A DNA stretch of 64,000 bases from Nitrospirales bacterium LBB_01 (GTDB taxonomy: Bacteria > Nitrospirota > Thermodesulfovibrionia > Thermodesulfovibrionales > Magnetobacteriaceae): assembly GCA_004376055.2 (NCBI GenBank), contig CP049016.1, forward strand, positions 2,480,001 to 2,544,000, written 5' to 3'. Positions 9,644 through 18,256 of the stretch are shown here, piece after piece. A model generated the notes under the pieces. It was given only the letters and a program-made list of their open reading frames with translations, was not told the origin of the DNA and did no database searches. Each line of letters opens with the position of its first letter. Positions within the stretch are counted from its first letter, which is position 1. The translations under genes and the position numbers were made by a program.

Positions 9644-11364
9644 TGTCAGCCTCAACATATAAGAAAATGATTGCTCTAACAAAACCCTACTGGGGACAGA
9701 CGTTTCTTGCCCTATCGTTTGGGCTTATGGTCTCAGCCGTGATGGGAGCAATAGCGTGGCTTGTTAAACCCGCTCTTGATATTGTTTTTGTTCAAAAAAA
9801 CTATGACTATCTTAAATATTTTCCAATAGGCGTTATCGTGCTTTTTACGACAAAGGGAGTACTACACTTTTTTCAGCAGTATCTTATGAAACGAGCCGGA
9901 TTGTCTCTGATAAGAGATACGCAAAACAAGCTCCACAACCATATCCTCTACATGCCGATTAAGTATTTTGACAAGGAGGCCTCCGGTATCCTTATGTCAC
10001 GCGTAATTAGTGATGTGGACAAAATAAGCGCTATATTTGCCGAAGTGCTGAGGGCTGCAATCATTGAGATACCAAAAATATTTGTCCTTATGGGGATAGC
10101 TTTTTACAGGAAATGGGATGTCACGCTTGCCAACCTGCTGCTTGTACCCCTGTTTGCTTATAGCGCCAAAAAGATCGGTAAAAAAGTTAAACAACGCTCT
10201 CATGAGGCGCAAAAAAGTGTTTCTTATCTGACTCACAGACTACAGGAGTCCATAACTGGAATTAGGGTTATCAAAGTATTTAACCGGCAGCCCCTCAGAA
10301 ATGAAAAATATATGGCAGACAATAATAAAGTCTTTGAGGATAATGTTAAGGCTATCAGGCTTAAGGAGCTTAACAAGCTGGTGATAGACACAATGACTGG
10401 AATTGCTATCGGAGTGGTTCTTATTTACGGGGGCAGACAGGTTGTGACAGGTCTTGTGACCCCCGGTGATTTTGCATCCATTCTGACAGCCATATATCTG
10501 GTGTTTAGTCCGGTTAAGCAAGTGGGAGAGTCTTACACGACACTTCAGGCGATAAGGGCCTCGCTTGAGCGGATTGATCATGTGTTTGACACACCCATAG
10601 AGGAAAGCGGCAGCATTGTCATTAACAGTTTTGAAAAAGACATCACTTTTGAAAACATATCGTTTAAATATGTCAGCGAACATCGGTACGTTTTAAAAGA
10701 CATAAACCTGAGTATCAGACAAGGTGAGGTAATAGCCCTTGTTGGCCCAAGTGGCGCCGGAAAAACCTCATTTGTGCATCTTATCCCAAGGTTTTATAAA
10801 CCCACCGAGGGGCGCATTACCATTGACGGCACTGACACGGCAGAGTTGGATATTACCTCATTGAGAGAGTTAATCGGTATAGTAAGTCAGGACATTCTGC
10901 TGTTTAATGAAACCATTAGAGATAACATTTTATTTGGACGGCCTACAGCAACCGATGATGAGATTAGAACCGCAGCAAGGCTTTCCTATGCCGATGAGTT
11001 TATAGATAAGCTGCCGGAGGGTTATGAGAGCAAACTTGGTGACAGAGGTCTTAATCTTTCCGGCGGACAGCGCCAGCGAATAGCAATAGCGCGGGCAGTG
11101 CTTAAAAATCCGCCGATTTTAATACTTGACGAGGCAACGTCATCCCTAGATTCCGTCTCAGAGTCCCTTGTTCAAAAGGCGCTTGAGACCCTTATGACAG
11201 GCAGAACCACAATAGTCGTAGCCCACAGACTCTCCACAATCAAGAATGCCGATAGAATTGTGGTCATTAGAGACGGCGAAATCGCAGGCATCGGAACGCA
11301 CGAAACCCTGATAGAGTCAAACGACCAATACAGAACTCTGTACAGCACTTTTGCTCTTTCATAA
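9643..11364 (+). CDS. MsbA-like ABC exporter (fused permease-ATPase)
   Basis: Half-size ABC exporter of the MsbA/lipid-flippase class. Six membrane helices occupy about residues 1-310 and the ATPase domain follows: Walker A ALVGPSGAGKTSF, Q-loop GIVSQDILLFNETI, signature LSGGQRQRIAIARAV, Walker B PPILILDEATSSLD and the H-loop IVVAHRLSTIKNADR. MsbA-type proteins move lipid A-core or other lipid-linked molecules across the inner membrane; the substrate here is not certain. I choose the ATG at 9643 because it overlaps the upstream stop (TAATG); an in-frame ATG at 9628 would add five residues. The gene is coupled to the HD protein. Confidence 0.88.
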   Translation: MSASTYKKMIALTKPYWGQTFLALSFGLMVSAVMGAIAWLVKPALDIVFVQKNYDYLKYFPIGVIVLFTTKGVLHFFQQYLMKRAGLSLIRDTQNKLHNHILYMPIKYFDKEASGILMSRVISDVDKISAIFAEVLRAAIIEIPKIFVLMGIAFYRKWDVTLANLLLVPLFAYSAKKIGKKVKQRSHEAQKSVSYLTHRLQESITGIRVIKVFNRQPLRNEKYMADNNKVFEDNVKAIRLKELNKLVIDTMTGIAIGVVLIYGGRQVVTGLVTPGDFASILTAIYLVFSPVKQVGESYTTLQAIRASLERIDHVFDTPIEESGSIVINSFEKDITFENISFKYVSEHRYVLKDINLSIRQGEVIALVGPSGAGKTSFVHLIPRFYKPTEGRITIDGTDTAELDITSLRELIGIVSQDILLFNETIRDNILFGRPTATDDEIRTAARLSYADEFIDKLPEGYESKLGDRGLNLSGGQRQRIAIARAVLKNPPILILDEATSSLDSVSESLVQKALETLMTGRTTIVVAHRLSTIKNADRIVVIRDGEIAGIGTHETLIESNDQYRTLYSTFALS

Positions 11365-11384
11365 CAGGGGCAGGAGGAGTTACG

Positions 11385-13129
11385 TTGGATACTGAAGAAT
11401 CAGAAGATAGTAAAATATTAGACGACAAAAAAAAGTCCTCAAAGAAGCTTTCGATAAGTCGTCTTCTTATAATAGAAATCTTCTGATGATTTTTATAGCC
11501 TTCCTTGCGTACGTTCTCGTAATTGTTGTTGGAACAACCGACAGGATGCTTGTTATGCCCGATAGCACCGTTAAGCTGCCAATTCTTGGCGCTGATGTTC
11601 CGGTTAAGACTTTTTATTCCATCACTCCGCTTATCGTTTGGATTTTGCATCTGAATCTATTTCTAAACATTTTCTTTCACGCCAAAAAGGTTTATAAATG
11701 GGCGGAAAACCCTGAAACCGAAAATGAGGAGTCACATCCTTTTATGTTTAATTTCAAAATCAAAACAGGCGACTCACGTATTGTTAACTTTCTCTTAGCC
11801 CTGATTCTTTATTTCTTGTATTACATTGCACCTCTTGTGGTTTTGGTTTGGGTTAACTTAAGGTTTCTGCCCTATCACAGTTACATCATAACCGGCATTC
11901 ATCATTGGATTACAATACTTGATTCTCTAATGTCGCTTATCTTTCTTACAATTCTCATTATTGCCGACAACAGGTTTAAAAAATATAACCCATTCAGCTT
12001 AAAAGCTATTAAATTCAGCTTAAAAGCAGTTAAGCATTTCTTAAACACAACGCTTGGCAATTTCTTTAAAAAAGGGTTAGTTTATTTTTTGATAATTGTT
12101 ACGCCTGTCGGTTCACTGACGGTACTTAAAATCCCTGAGACAAACGATGAGAAATTTCCGTTAACGTCTATATGGCCTTTGGATAAAATCACAATCAAAT
12201 ACCGTACTCTCTATTATATTACAATTAGCAGTGTAATTCATCGTAATCTTGAAGTATTCGAGGAAAAATTTCTTCTTAAAGAAGTAAGCGATACAATTAT
12301 TGTGCGGTACCTCTCCGATAACAATACAAAAGAGGATGCCGAACGTGATTTTTCCGAAGGGATTGATTTAAAAGACAGGGATTTAAGGTTTGGCAATTTT
12401 GAAAGGGCAGTGTTTTTGAACGCTGATTTCAGAGGAGCTAAGATAGATAAAGCAAATTTTAGACAAGCCAACCTTCAGGGCGCAAATTTTGATAGAGATT
12501 TATATTATAGGAATACTAGCTTACAAGGGGCTAATTTATGGAATGCTAACTTACAGGGGGCCTATTTATCGGGCACAAACTTGCAAGGGGCTCATTTACA
12601 GTATGCTAATTTGCAAGGGGCTCATTTAGGGTCTGCTGATTTAGTGGCTGCTCAGTTACAGGGGGCTGATTTAGGGTATGTTAATTTGCAGGGGGCTTAT
12701 CTAAACGGTGCTTCGTTAAAATGTGCAGATTTGAGAAATGCTAATCTTAACGGCATATATTTTAGTAATATAGACATGGAAAAAAATTTAGATAATGATA
12801 ATCTAACAAAAATAGAACGCAGCTCAGCTTTTGTAAATATTAAGTCCATTATAAAGTCCGCAAAAGAAAGATGCGCTAAGTTTGACGATAAAGATAAAAA
12901 CGAATTGGTTACATTACTACAAAAGAACAACAACTTAACCGAGTTTATTACAGTTAGGAGCAAACTGGCGTGTGAAAGCCCTGAGATGGCAAAAGCGGTT
13001 TTAAGTAATATGGAGTGGGTTAAAACCAAAGATAATAAAACTGCCGCAGATAAAATCAGAAAAAATATGGGAAAGAAATGTCCCGATGTTTTTTACAGAA
13101 AAGTGGGAATTGAACGCCGGGAATTCTGA
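11385..13129 (+). CDS. membrane pentapeptide-repeat protein, probably expressed through a -1 frameshift
   Basis: The uninterrupted frame 11486-13129 begins inside what looks like a longer protein. A TTG at 11385 with AGGAGGAG just upstream opens another frame encoding an acidic start (MDTEESEDSKILDDKKK) that runs to A AAA AAG (11429-11435) and would stop at 11484-11486. A -1 slip at that heptamer joins it to VLKEAFDKSSSYNRNLLM and the main frame. The main frame has three or four membrane helices (about residues 1-230 of the ATG numbering), then pentapeptide repeats of the A(D/N)LQGA type (about 310-430) forming a right-handed beta helix, then a charged C-terminal domain. Biochemical role unknown. 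Alternatives to a programmed shift are an assembly or mutation indel in the A8 run. It follows the exporter by 20 bases. Confidence 0.7.
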
Positions 13130-13184
13130 ACTATGATTAGCATGATTAAATGAATACTATTATTCGCTTTGGGGCAAGTCTAAC

Positions 13185-13487
13185 TCAATGTGAGAGAAGT
13201 TTTACGATTGCGGCAATCACCGCAGCTTGAGCCACCAGCATAGCTGCAACCCATTTAATAACGTCGGTTATGCGGTCGTTTATTTTCTCAACGTCATATT
13301 TTAAAGCGCCAATATCTGTTTTAATTGCTGAAAGCTCTGTTCTGATTGCTGTGATGTCGGAGCCGGCAGGAGCATCTTCTTTAATCCTGCCTGCAACATC
13401 GTCTATGGTTTCAACAAGAGTCCTGCTTTCCTTCTCACCAAGCTTGTCTTTAAGCATCATGTATAATTCTATCGTCCTCGTAGCCAT
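13185..13487 (-). CDS. small coiled-coil protein with C-terminal membrane helix
   Basis: About 100 residues starting MATRTIELYMMLKDKLGEKE, a central coiled coil (about 35-70, TELSAIKTDIGALKYDVEKI) and one C-terminal membrane helix (WVAAMLVAQAAVIAAIVKLL). This layout is like DUF1640/CCDC90-type proteins that often accompany mobile or toxin-like loci, but I cannot assign a function. A longer in-frame start at 13544 exists, but the ATG at 13487 is preferred because a strong promoter (TTGAAA, 17 bases, TATAAT) ends six bases before it; the mRNA would then be leaderless. Confidence 0.7.
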   Translation of the reverse strand: MATRTIELYMMLKDKLGEKESRTLVETIDDVAGRIKEDAPAGSDITAIRTELSAIKTDIGALKYDVEKINDRITDVIKWVAAMLVAQAAVIAAIVKLLSH

Positions 13488-13493
13488 GATATT

Positions 13494-13522
13494 ATTATAC
13501 AATATAAAAGCGATATTTTCAA
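13494..13522 (-). promoter_or_regulatory. sigma-70-type promoter, leaderless configuration
   Basis: On the minus strand TTGAAA (13522-13517), a 17-base spacer and TATAAT (13499-13494) precede the ATG at 13487 by only six bases, so the start point should coincide with the start codon. Confidence 0.65.
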
Positions 13523-13663
13523 CAATAATTATGGTGGAGAACACCCCAAGCTCTGCTAAGGAAAGCGGGAGATAGAGATTTCAATTTATCGTTGATATTC
13601 ATTGTGTCATTTTAATTCCGAACTGTTATACTAATTTAGGATTAAAAGCGTGGGGATTTTGAG

Positions 13664-14044
13664 ATGATTAAGGAGTTAGACAAAACTGATGTGATGGTAA
13701 GTAGTGCGGGGATTCCCTCACCGCTTGCAAATGCTGTAAGGACAATTGTTCAGGTGGCAAGACCTGACAAGATAATCCTCTTTGGTTCTTACTCCGCAGG
13801 CACTCATAACGCCGGCAGTGATTACGACCTTCTCGTTTTAAAAAAAAATCTAAAGGACCAGAGAAAGTTAGTGCAGAATATATATCTGCACTTTAAAAAT
13901 ATTGGAGCTCCTGTTGATGTTTTAGCGTTAGACCTTGACAGATTTGCCGAGCTTAAAGATGACCCATATCTGATTTACTATGAGGCAGATAAAAATGGGA
14001 AGGTTATCTATGAAAAACACCCTGAAAGCAAGGGAATGGCTTAA
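13664..14044 (+). CDS. MNT-type nucleotidyltransferase domain protein
   Basis: 126-residue minimal nucleotidyltransferase of the pol-beta fold. The active-site pattern GSYSAG (41-46) followed by SDYDLLV with D53 and D55 is intact, as is the later DVLALDLDRF with a third acidic residue. Such proteins pair with HEPN proteins; in characterised MntA/HepT systems the MNT partner AMPylates and silences the HEPN RNase toxin. The next gene, overlapping by 35 bases, is a HEPN protein, so the same pairing is inferred here. A TATACT at 13627-13632 may be its -10 element. Confidence 0.85.
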   Translation: MIKELDKTDVMVSSAGIPSPLANAVRTIVQVARPDKIILFGSYSAGTHNAGSDYDLLVLKKNLKDQRKLVQNIYLHFKNIGAPVDVLALDLDRFAELKDDPYLIYYEADKNGKVIYEKHPESKGMA

Positions 14045-14405
14045 AAGAGCGAAAAGTAACCTCGCCCGTGCACGCCTTGGTAAGGTTTCTGATGAAATAC
14101 TATACGAGGATATTTGCTTTGATGCACAACAGGCTGTTGAAAAGGCTTTGAAAGCTGTGTGTGTCATTAACGAAATAAATTTTAACAGGGCTCATGACAT
14201 ATCGTACCTTATTGACTTGCTTGATACGGCAAATATAAAACTCCCAAAAAGACTACACAGAGCAAAACTTTTAACAAACTATGCCGTTGAAACACGGTAT
14301 CCTGGTGATTATATGCAGATTGATAAAGATATGTATGAGGATGCATTAAAAATTGCGGAAATGGTTCTAAAATGGGTAGATGATAATTTGGAGAAAGAGC
14401 GTTGA
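14010..14405 (+). CDS. HEPN-domain protein
   Basis: 131-residue all-helical HEPN domain (PF05168 type) with the characteristic DICFDAQQAVEKALKAV helix and INFNRAHDISYLIDLL. Partner of the upstream MNT gene; HEPN proteins of such pairs are often RNases, though the classic R-x4-6-H is not obvious here (R-A-H is seen), so toxicity is uncertain. The start at 14010 is chosen because GGAAGG lies six bases upstream; an earlier in-frame ATG at 13980 has no such site. It overlaps the MNT gene by 35 bases. Confidence 0.82.
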   Translation: MKNTLKAREWLKRAKSNLARARLGKVSDEILYEDICFDAQQAVEKALKAVCVINEINFNRAHDISYLIDLLDTANIKLPKRLHRAKLLTNYAVETRYPGDYMQIDKDMYEDALKIAEMVLKWVDDNLEKER

Positions 14406-14424
14406 ATATATTCTATACTTAAAT

Positions 14425-15393
14425 TCACGATAATAAATGACATGCCGCAAGGCGTCCATCGTGCGGCTGAAGCTGCGGAATTTCCGTTTTACAAATGTCC
14501 GAGCACTTTGGGCATCTCGGATGAAACGGACAGCCCGCCGGTATATTTATCGGACTTGGCACATCCAATGAGTTAACGTCAAAAGTCTTTCTTTGAGGTT
14601 TTGAGGTTCTAATCTTTGGCGCTGATTCTATCAGCATCACCGTGTAGGGGTGCATGGGTGCGCTGAAGAGATCTTCTGATTTGGCAAGTTCAACGATTTT
14701 TCCCAGATACATAACTCCGATTGTGTCGCTAAAGTATCTAACCACGTTTAAATCATGGCTTATAAATAAAAACGAGAGCCCATAAGCATCTTTCAAGTCT
14801 TTCAGCAAGTTAAGCACCTGCGCCTGAATTGAAACGTCAAGAGAAGACAGCGGCTCATCGGCAACGATTAACTCAGGAGACAGCGCAAGCGCCCGCGCTA
14901 TACAAATCCTCTGACGCTGCCCTCCGCTAAACTCGTGCGGATAGCGGTTCATAACGTCTGGCTCAAGCCCAACATTAGTCAGCAGCTTTCCAACACGTTC
15001 ACGAAACTCAGCCCTCGGACAGAGTTTGTGAATTAAGAGAGGTTCAGAGAGTGTCGTAAATATTTTCATCCGAGGGTTTAAAGAGGCAAACGGGTCTTGA
15101 AAAACTATCTGCACAGCCCGCCGGTATGCTTTAAGGTTATCGCCTTTAAGACTAAACACGCTTTTACCCTTAAAGAGCACATCACCGCCTGTAGCCTCAA
15201 TTAGTCTCAACACCAGACGCGCTACTGTTGACTTACCGCAGCCGCTCTCTCCAACAAGGGCAAACACTGTGTTTTTCTCAATCGCAAAATCCACTCCGTC
15301 AACAGCTTTAACGTATCCGGTTTTTTTCAAAAATCCAGACCCTGTGGCGTAGTGTTTCTTTAGTCCAGTTACTTTTAACAGAGTTTCAGTCAT
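14425..15393 (-). CDS. peptide ABC transporter ATP-binding protein (OppF/DppF type)
   Basis: 322-residue ABC ATPase of the oligo/dipeptide importer family: Walker A ALVGESGCGKSTVAR, signature EFSGGQRQRICIARAL, Walker B ELIVADEPLSSLD, H-loop FLFISHDLNVVRYFSD, and the family's C-terminal oligopeptide domain with GCPFHPRCPKCSDIC, whose cysteines may bind an Fe-S cluster as in related ATPases. It is the second gene of a minus-strand operon after the OppD-like ATPase, 7 bases downstream. No permease or binding-protein gene is in the window, so its membrane partners are encoded elsewhere. Confidence 0.88.
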   Translation of the reverse strand: MTETLLKVTGLKKHYATGSGFLKKTGYVKAVDGVDFAIEKNTVFALVGESGCGKSTVARLVLRLIEATGGDVLFKGKSVFSLKGDNLKAYRRAVQIVFQDPFASLNPRMKIFTTLSEPLLIHKLCPRAEFRERVGKLLTNVGLEPDVMNRYPHEFSGGQRQRICIARALALSPELIVADEPLSSLDVSIQAQVLNLLKDLKDAYGLSFLFISHDLNVVRYFSDTIGVMYLGKIVELAKSEDLFSAPMHPYTVMLIESAPKIRTSKPQRKTFDVNSLDVPSPINIPAGCPFHPRCPKCSDICKTEIPQLQPHDGRLAACHLLS

Positions 15394-15400
15394 AAGTTAC

Positions 15401-16363
15401 CTATAATGCTAACCTTTCATTTCTTATGCACCTAAGCAGCCGTCCATCGCCAACATCTCTAAGCTCCGGCTCCTCTGCTTTGCACTTAGGCAGCACAAAG
15501 CGGCACCTGTCGGAAAACTTACAACCATCCGGCAGTCTGTCGGCACGCGGCACAGTGCCGGGTATGGACTCAAGGGCGTCGCCTTTGCCGCCGGGTATTG
15601 AGTTAAGAAGTCCTATCGTGTATGGATGCAGAGGCTTAGCAAATAGCTCTTCAGTTTTTGCCAACTCCACTATGGTGCCTGCGTACATAATAGCCACACG
15701 GTCGGTATGTTCTGAAACAATTGCCAGATCATGGGTTATGAACATAACCGACATGTTTTTTTCCTCTTTGATTGAATGAATTAAGTTGAGTATTTGAGCT
15801 GCAATTGTGACATCCAGCGCTGTTGTAGGCTCATCAGCGATAAGAAGCGCAGGCTTACAAGCTATCGCCATAGCTATCATGACCCGCTGCCGCATCCCGC
15901 CTGACATTTGATGCGGATAGTCTTTTGCTCTTTGCTCAGCCGATGGTATTTTTACCTCATTAAGCAGCTCAACCGCGCGTCTGTTTGCGTCACGGACAGA
16001 CATCCCCTTGTGTGTGGTTAACACTTCGGCAATCTGATAGCCGATGGTAAGAACTGGATTTAAGGATGTCATAGGCTCTTGAAAAACCATTGAAATTGAG
16101 TTACCCCTTAATGCTCTGCGTCTTTCTTTGCTAAGAGAGCTAAGCTCATCACCCTTAAAGACTATTTGCCCTTCACTTTGCGCGCTATCAGGAAGAATTC
16201 CCATTATGGAAAGCGCCGTCATGCTTTTCCCTGAGCCGCTTTCACCAACTACTCCAAAGATTTCACTTTCGTTAATATCAAAACTCAGAGTGTCAACGAC
16301 CCGTACGTCTTTCCCAGACATTTTAAAACTGACACTGAGCTCTTTTACACTAAGAAGTGACAT
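15401..16363 (-). CDS. peptide ABC transporter ATP-binding protein (OppD/DppD type)
   Basis: 320-residue ABC ATPase of the peptide importer family: Walker [17 protein letters not shown], signature [16 protein letters not shown], Walker [15 protein letters not shown]-loop [16 protein letters not shown], then the C-terminal Cys-containing region ([14 protein letters not shown]). AAAGGA lies just upstream of the ATG. It follows yraN on the same strand with a 14-base gap and precedes the OppF-like gene. OppD and OppF normally work as a heterodimer with two permeases, none of which are nearby. Confidence 0.88.
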   Translation of the reverse strand: MSLLSVKELSVSFKMSGKDVRVVDTLSFDINESEIFGVVGESGSGKSMTALSIMGILPDSAQSEGQIVFKGDELSSLSKERRRALRGNSISMVFQEPMTSLNPVLTIGYQIAEVLTTHKGMSVRDANRRAVELLNEVKIPSAEQRAKDYPHQMSGGMRQRVMIAMAIACKPALLIADEPTTALDVTIAAQILNLIHSIKEEKNMSVMFITHDLAIVSEHTDRVAIMYAGTIVELAKTEELFAKPLHPYTIGLLNSIPGGKGDALESIPGTVPRADRLPDGCKFSDRCRFVLPKCKAEEPELRDVGDGRLLRCIRNERLAL

Positions 16364-16377
16364 GCGTCCTTTCAGAA

Positions 16378-16731
16378 TTAACCTTCAATGGCATCCTTTA
16401 TGTGTTGAATTTGATTTTCCTTACCATTAATCATAATGCTTATCACATCAAACCGCACCATGGGTTCGGTTTTGAATGTTTTCATATACAGAAGAGCTGT
16501 GCCCTTTATTTTCTGTTTTTTTATTGCATTCACCGCTTCTACCGGATATCCAAAAGCATCGCTTAGTCTGGTTTTCACCTCCACAAAGACAATGCAGTCA
16601 CCCACTTTAGCTATTATATCAATTTCCCCTACTTTATTCCTGTAATTTCTTTCCAAAATCTTATAGCCGGACCTTTTCAGAAATTTTACGGCCAGCGTTT
16701 CGCCCATTTTGCCTGTTTCAATATTGCTCAC
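16378..16731 (-). CDS. yraN: UPF0102 (YraN) family nuclease-like protein
   Basis: 117-residue YraN family protein with a PD-(D/E)XK nuclease-like core: GETLAVKFLKRSGYKILERN, then NKVGEIDIIAK and VFVEVKTR with the Glu/Lys pair. Family function unproved, with links to DNA processing. It is the first gene of a minus-strand cluster yraN-oppD-oppF. In many bacteria yraN follows rnhB; here it is 15 kb away and inverted relative to it. Confidence 0.92.
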   Translation of the reverse strand: MSNIETGKMGETLAVKFLKRSGYKILERNYRNKVGEIDIIAKVGDCIVFVEVKTRLSDAFGYPVEAVNAIKKQKIKGTALLYMKTFKTEPMVRFDVISIMINGKENQIQHIKDAIEG

Positions 16732-16772
16732 TTGTTAGGAATTATAAAGATTTACAAAAAAAACTGCAACAT

Positions 16773-16801
16773 TTGACAGTATAACTATTTTAATTTATAC
16801 T
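16773..16801 (+). promoter_or_regulatory. sigma-70-type promoter of the DUF3842-cooT-cdaA-ybbR-glmM-comEC operon
   Basis: TTGACA at 16773-16778, a 17-base spacer and TATACT at 16796-16801 match consensus closely and lie about 50 bases before the first gene of the operon, giving a leader of roughly 44 bases. Confidence 0.75.
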
Positions 16802-16851
16802 TAAACATCTCCAGATTTGTACGGAAATAAAATTTAGAAAATGACAAACAG

Positions 16852-17280
16852 ATGTTAAAAATTGCAGTGGTTGACGGGCAGGGAGGAGGTATCGGCTCTG
16901 TGTTAGTGAAGCGATTGCGTGATGAGTTTGATGAGGCTGTTGAGATAATAGCATTAGGTACAAATTCGGCTGCTACAACTTCTATGCTAAGAGCTAAAGC
17001 CAACAAAGGAGCAACAGGAGAAAACGCTATTGCGCTAAATGCCGGGCGTGTGGATGTGATAACAGGCCCACTAAGCATAGTCATAGCTAACTCCATGATG
17101 GGTGAGCTAACACCTGTAATGGCACAGGCGATAGCACAGTCAAGAGCTAGGAAAATCCTTCTTCACTTAAATCAGGAGGGTATAGAAATCGTAGGCAGCG
17201 CAAGGGAGCCGCTGCCGCATTTGGTTGATAGTTTGATAGAAAAGATAAAGAATCTCGTTGGAGGTCAAACCCATGTGTGA
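16852..17280 (+). CDS. DUF3842 family protein
   Basis: 142-residue protein of the DUF3842 family. It begins MLKIAVVDGQGGGIGSVLVK, a glycine-rich nucleotide-binding-like loop, followed by ALGTNSAATTSMLRAKANKGATGENA and a conserved GPLSIVIANSMMGELTP segment. The family is common in Firmicutes and Nitrospirota-type genomes next to CooT, but has no established function; the Rossmann-like start suggests binding of a nucleotide or cofactor. Its end overlaps the cooT start by eight bases, so the two are coupled. Confidence 0.82.
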   Translation: MLKIAVVDGQGGGIGSVLVKRLRDEFDEAVEIIALGTNSAATTSMLRAKANKGATGENAIALNAGRVDVITGPLSIVIANSMMGELTPVMAQAIAQSRARKILLHLNQEGIEIVGSAREPLPHLVDSLIEKIKNLVGGQTHV

Positions 17281-17464
17281 AGCTAATGTATATGTAAGGG
17301 AAAAAGACGGCACAGAGTCGCTCTACCTTGAAAACGTTGATCTGCTGCGACCGGAGGACGGCAGGCTGTTTATGAAAAATCTCTTCGGCGAACAGAAATT
17401 TTTTGATGGAGACATTGGAGAGATTTCACTGATTAAACACAAAATAATATTAACAAGACGGTAA
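17273..17464 (+). CDS. cooT: CooT-family nickel-binding protein
   Basis: 63-residue small protein starting MCEANVYVRE, the Met-Cys-Glu start typical of CooT, whose Cys2 contributes to nickel binding in the homodimer. The rest (VDLLRPEDGRLFMKNLFGE, GDIGEISLIKHKIILTRR) matches the family. CooT was first described beside CO dehydrogenase; no CODH genes occur here. The start at 17273 is preferred over an in-frame TTG-type start at 17258 because GGAGG (17260-17264) is correctly placed and Cys2 is conserved. Overlaps DUF3842 by eight bases. Confidence 0.8.
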   Translation: MCEANVYVREKDGTESLYLENVDLLRPEDGRLFMKNLFGEQKFFDGDIGEISLIKHKIILTRR

Positions 17465-17485
17465 CTCAGCATTTATCCAACATTT

Positions 17486-18256
17486 ATTATAAATATAGCA
17501 AAGCATATAAGATGGCAGGATGTTTTAGATGTTCTGTTGATATGGTTGATATTTTACAGGCTCTTTTTGCTGATAAAGGGGACACGTGCCGTGCAAATGC
17601 TTATTGGCATAGGAGTGCTCCTTTTAGCGTCAATGGTCTCAGGGTATTTGAAAATATACACCCTGGACTGGATAATACAGAGTTTCTGGACGTACATAAT
17701 AGTATCAATTGTTGTACTGTTTCAGCCCGAGATCCGGCGCGCATTGGCACAGATGGGAAAGGCGCCTTTTTTACCCTTTACCCCGGCTGAGGAGCTTAAG
17801 TCTATAGATGAGGTTGTTAAGTCAACGGCGTCTCTGTCAGCACGAAAAATAGGCGCTCTCATGGTCATAGAGCGGGAAACGTCGCTTAAGGACTATATTG
17901 AAATCGGCACGTATCTTGAAGCAAGGGTTAGCAGAGAGCTTCTGCTTAGTATCTTTCATCCAACATCTCCAATACATGACGGGGCAGTAGTGGTTAAAGC
18001 AAATAAAATACTTGCTGCCGGGTGTTTTCTGCCTATCTCTTTCCGTCCTGACATTGATAAAACTCTTGGCACTCGTCACAGAGCGGCGCTTGCAATCACT
18101 GAGGAAACAGACGCTGTGGCTGTCATAGTGTCTGAGGAAACGGGAGATATATCCATATCGATAGGAGGAGATTTTATTAAAAAGATTGACATGAACCAAC
18201 TGAGACTTGAACTTACCAATCTATTTACACATACCAAAGGCAGGGATGATGATTAA
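17486..18256 (+). CDS. cdaA: diadenylate cyclase CdaA
   Basis: Membrane diadenylate cyclase making c-di-AMP from two ATP. The DisA_N catalytic domain has the DGA motif (IHDGAVVV) and RHR motif (GTRHRAAL); about three N-terminal membrane helices precede it. The frame is open from 17465, and family-conserved residues (HIRWQDVLDVLLIWLIFYRL) begin before any ATG, GTG or TTG: the first canonical-type codons (CTG 17534, TTG 17537) fall inside the first helix. I therefore place the start tentatively at an ATT at 17486. Without it the protein would start at 17537 and lose half of helix one. Downstream ybbR overlaps by eleven bases. Confidence 0.85.
   Translation: MINIAKHIRWQDVLDVLLIWLIFYRLFLLIKGTRAVQMLIGIGVLLLASMVSGYLKIYTLDWIIQSFWTYIIVSIVVLFQPEIRRALAQMGKAPFLPFTPAEELKSIDEVVKSTASLSARKIGALMVIERETSLKDYIEIGTYLEARVSRELLLSIFHPTSPIHDGAVVVKANKILAAGCFLPISFRPDIDKTLGTRHRAALAITEETDAVAVIVSEETGDISISIGGDFIKKIDMNQLRLELTNLFTHTKGRDDD

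Noticed and set aside
17512-17790. ATG-started open frame of 92 codons overlapping the cdaA start
   Set aside because: It runs in another frame over conserved cdaA codons; the cdaA frame carries all recognisable motifs.
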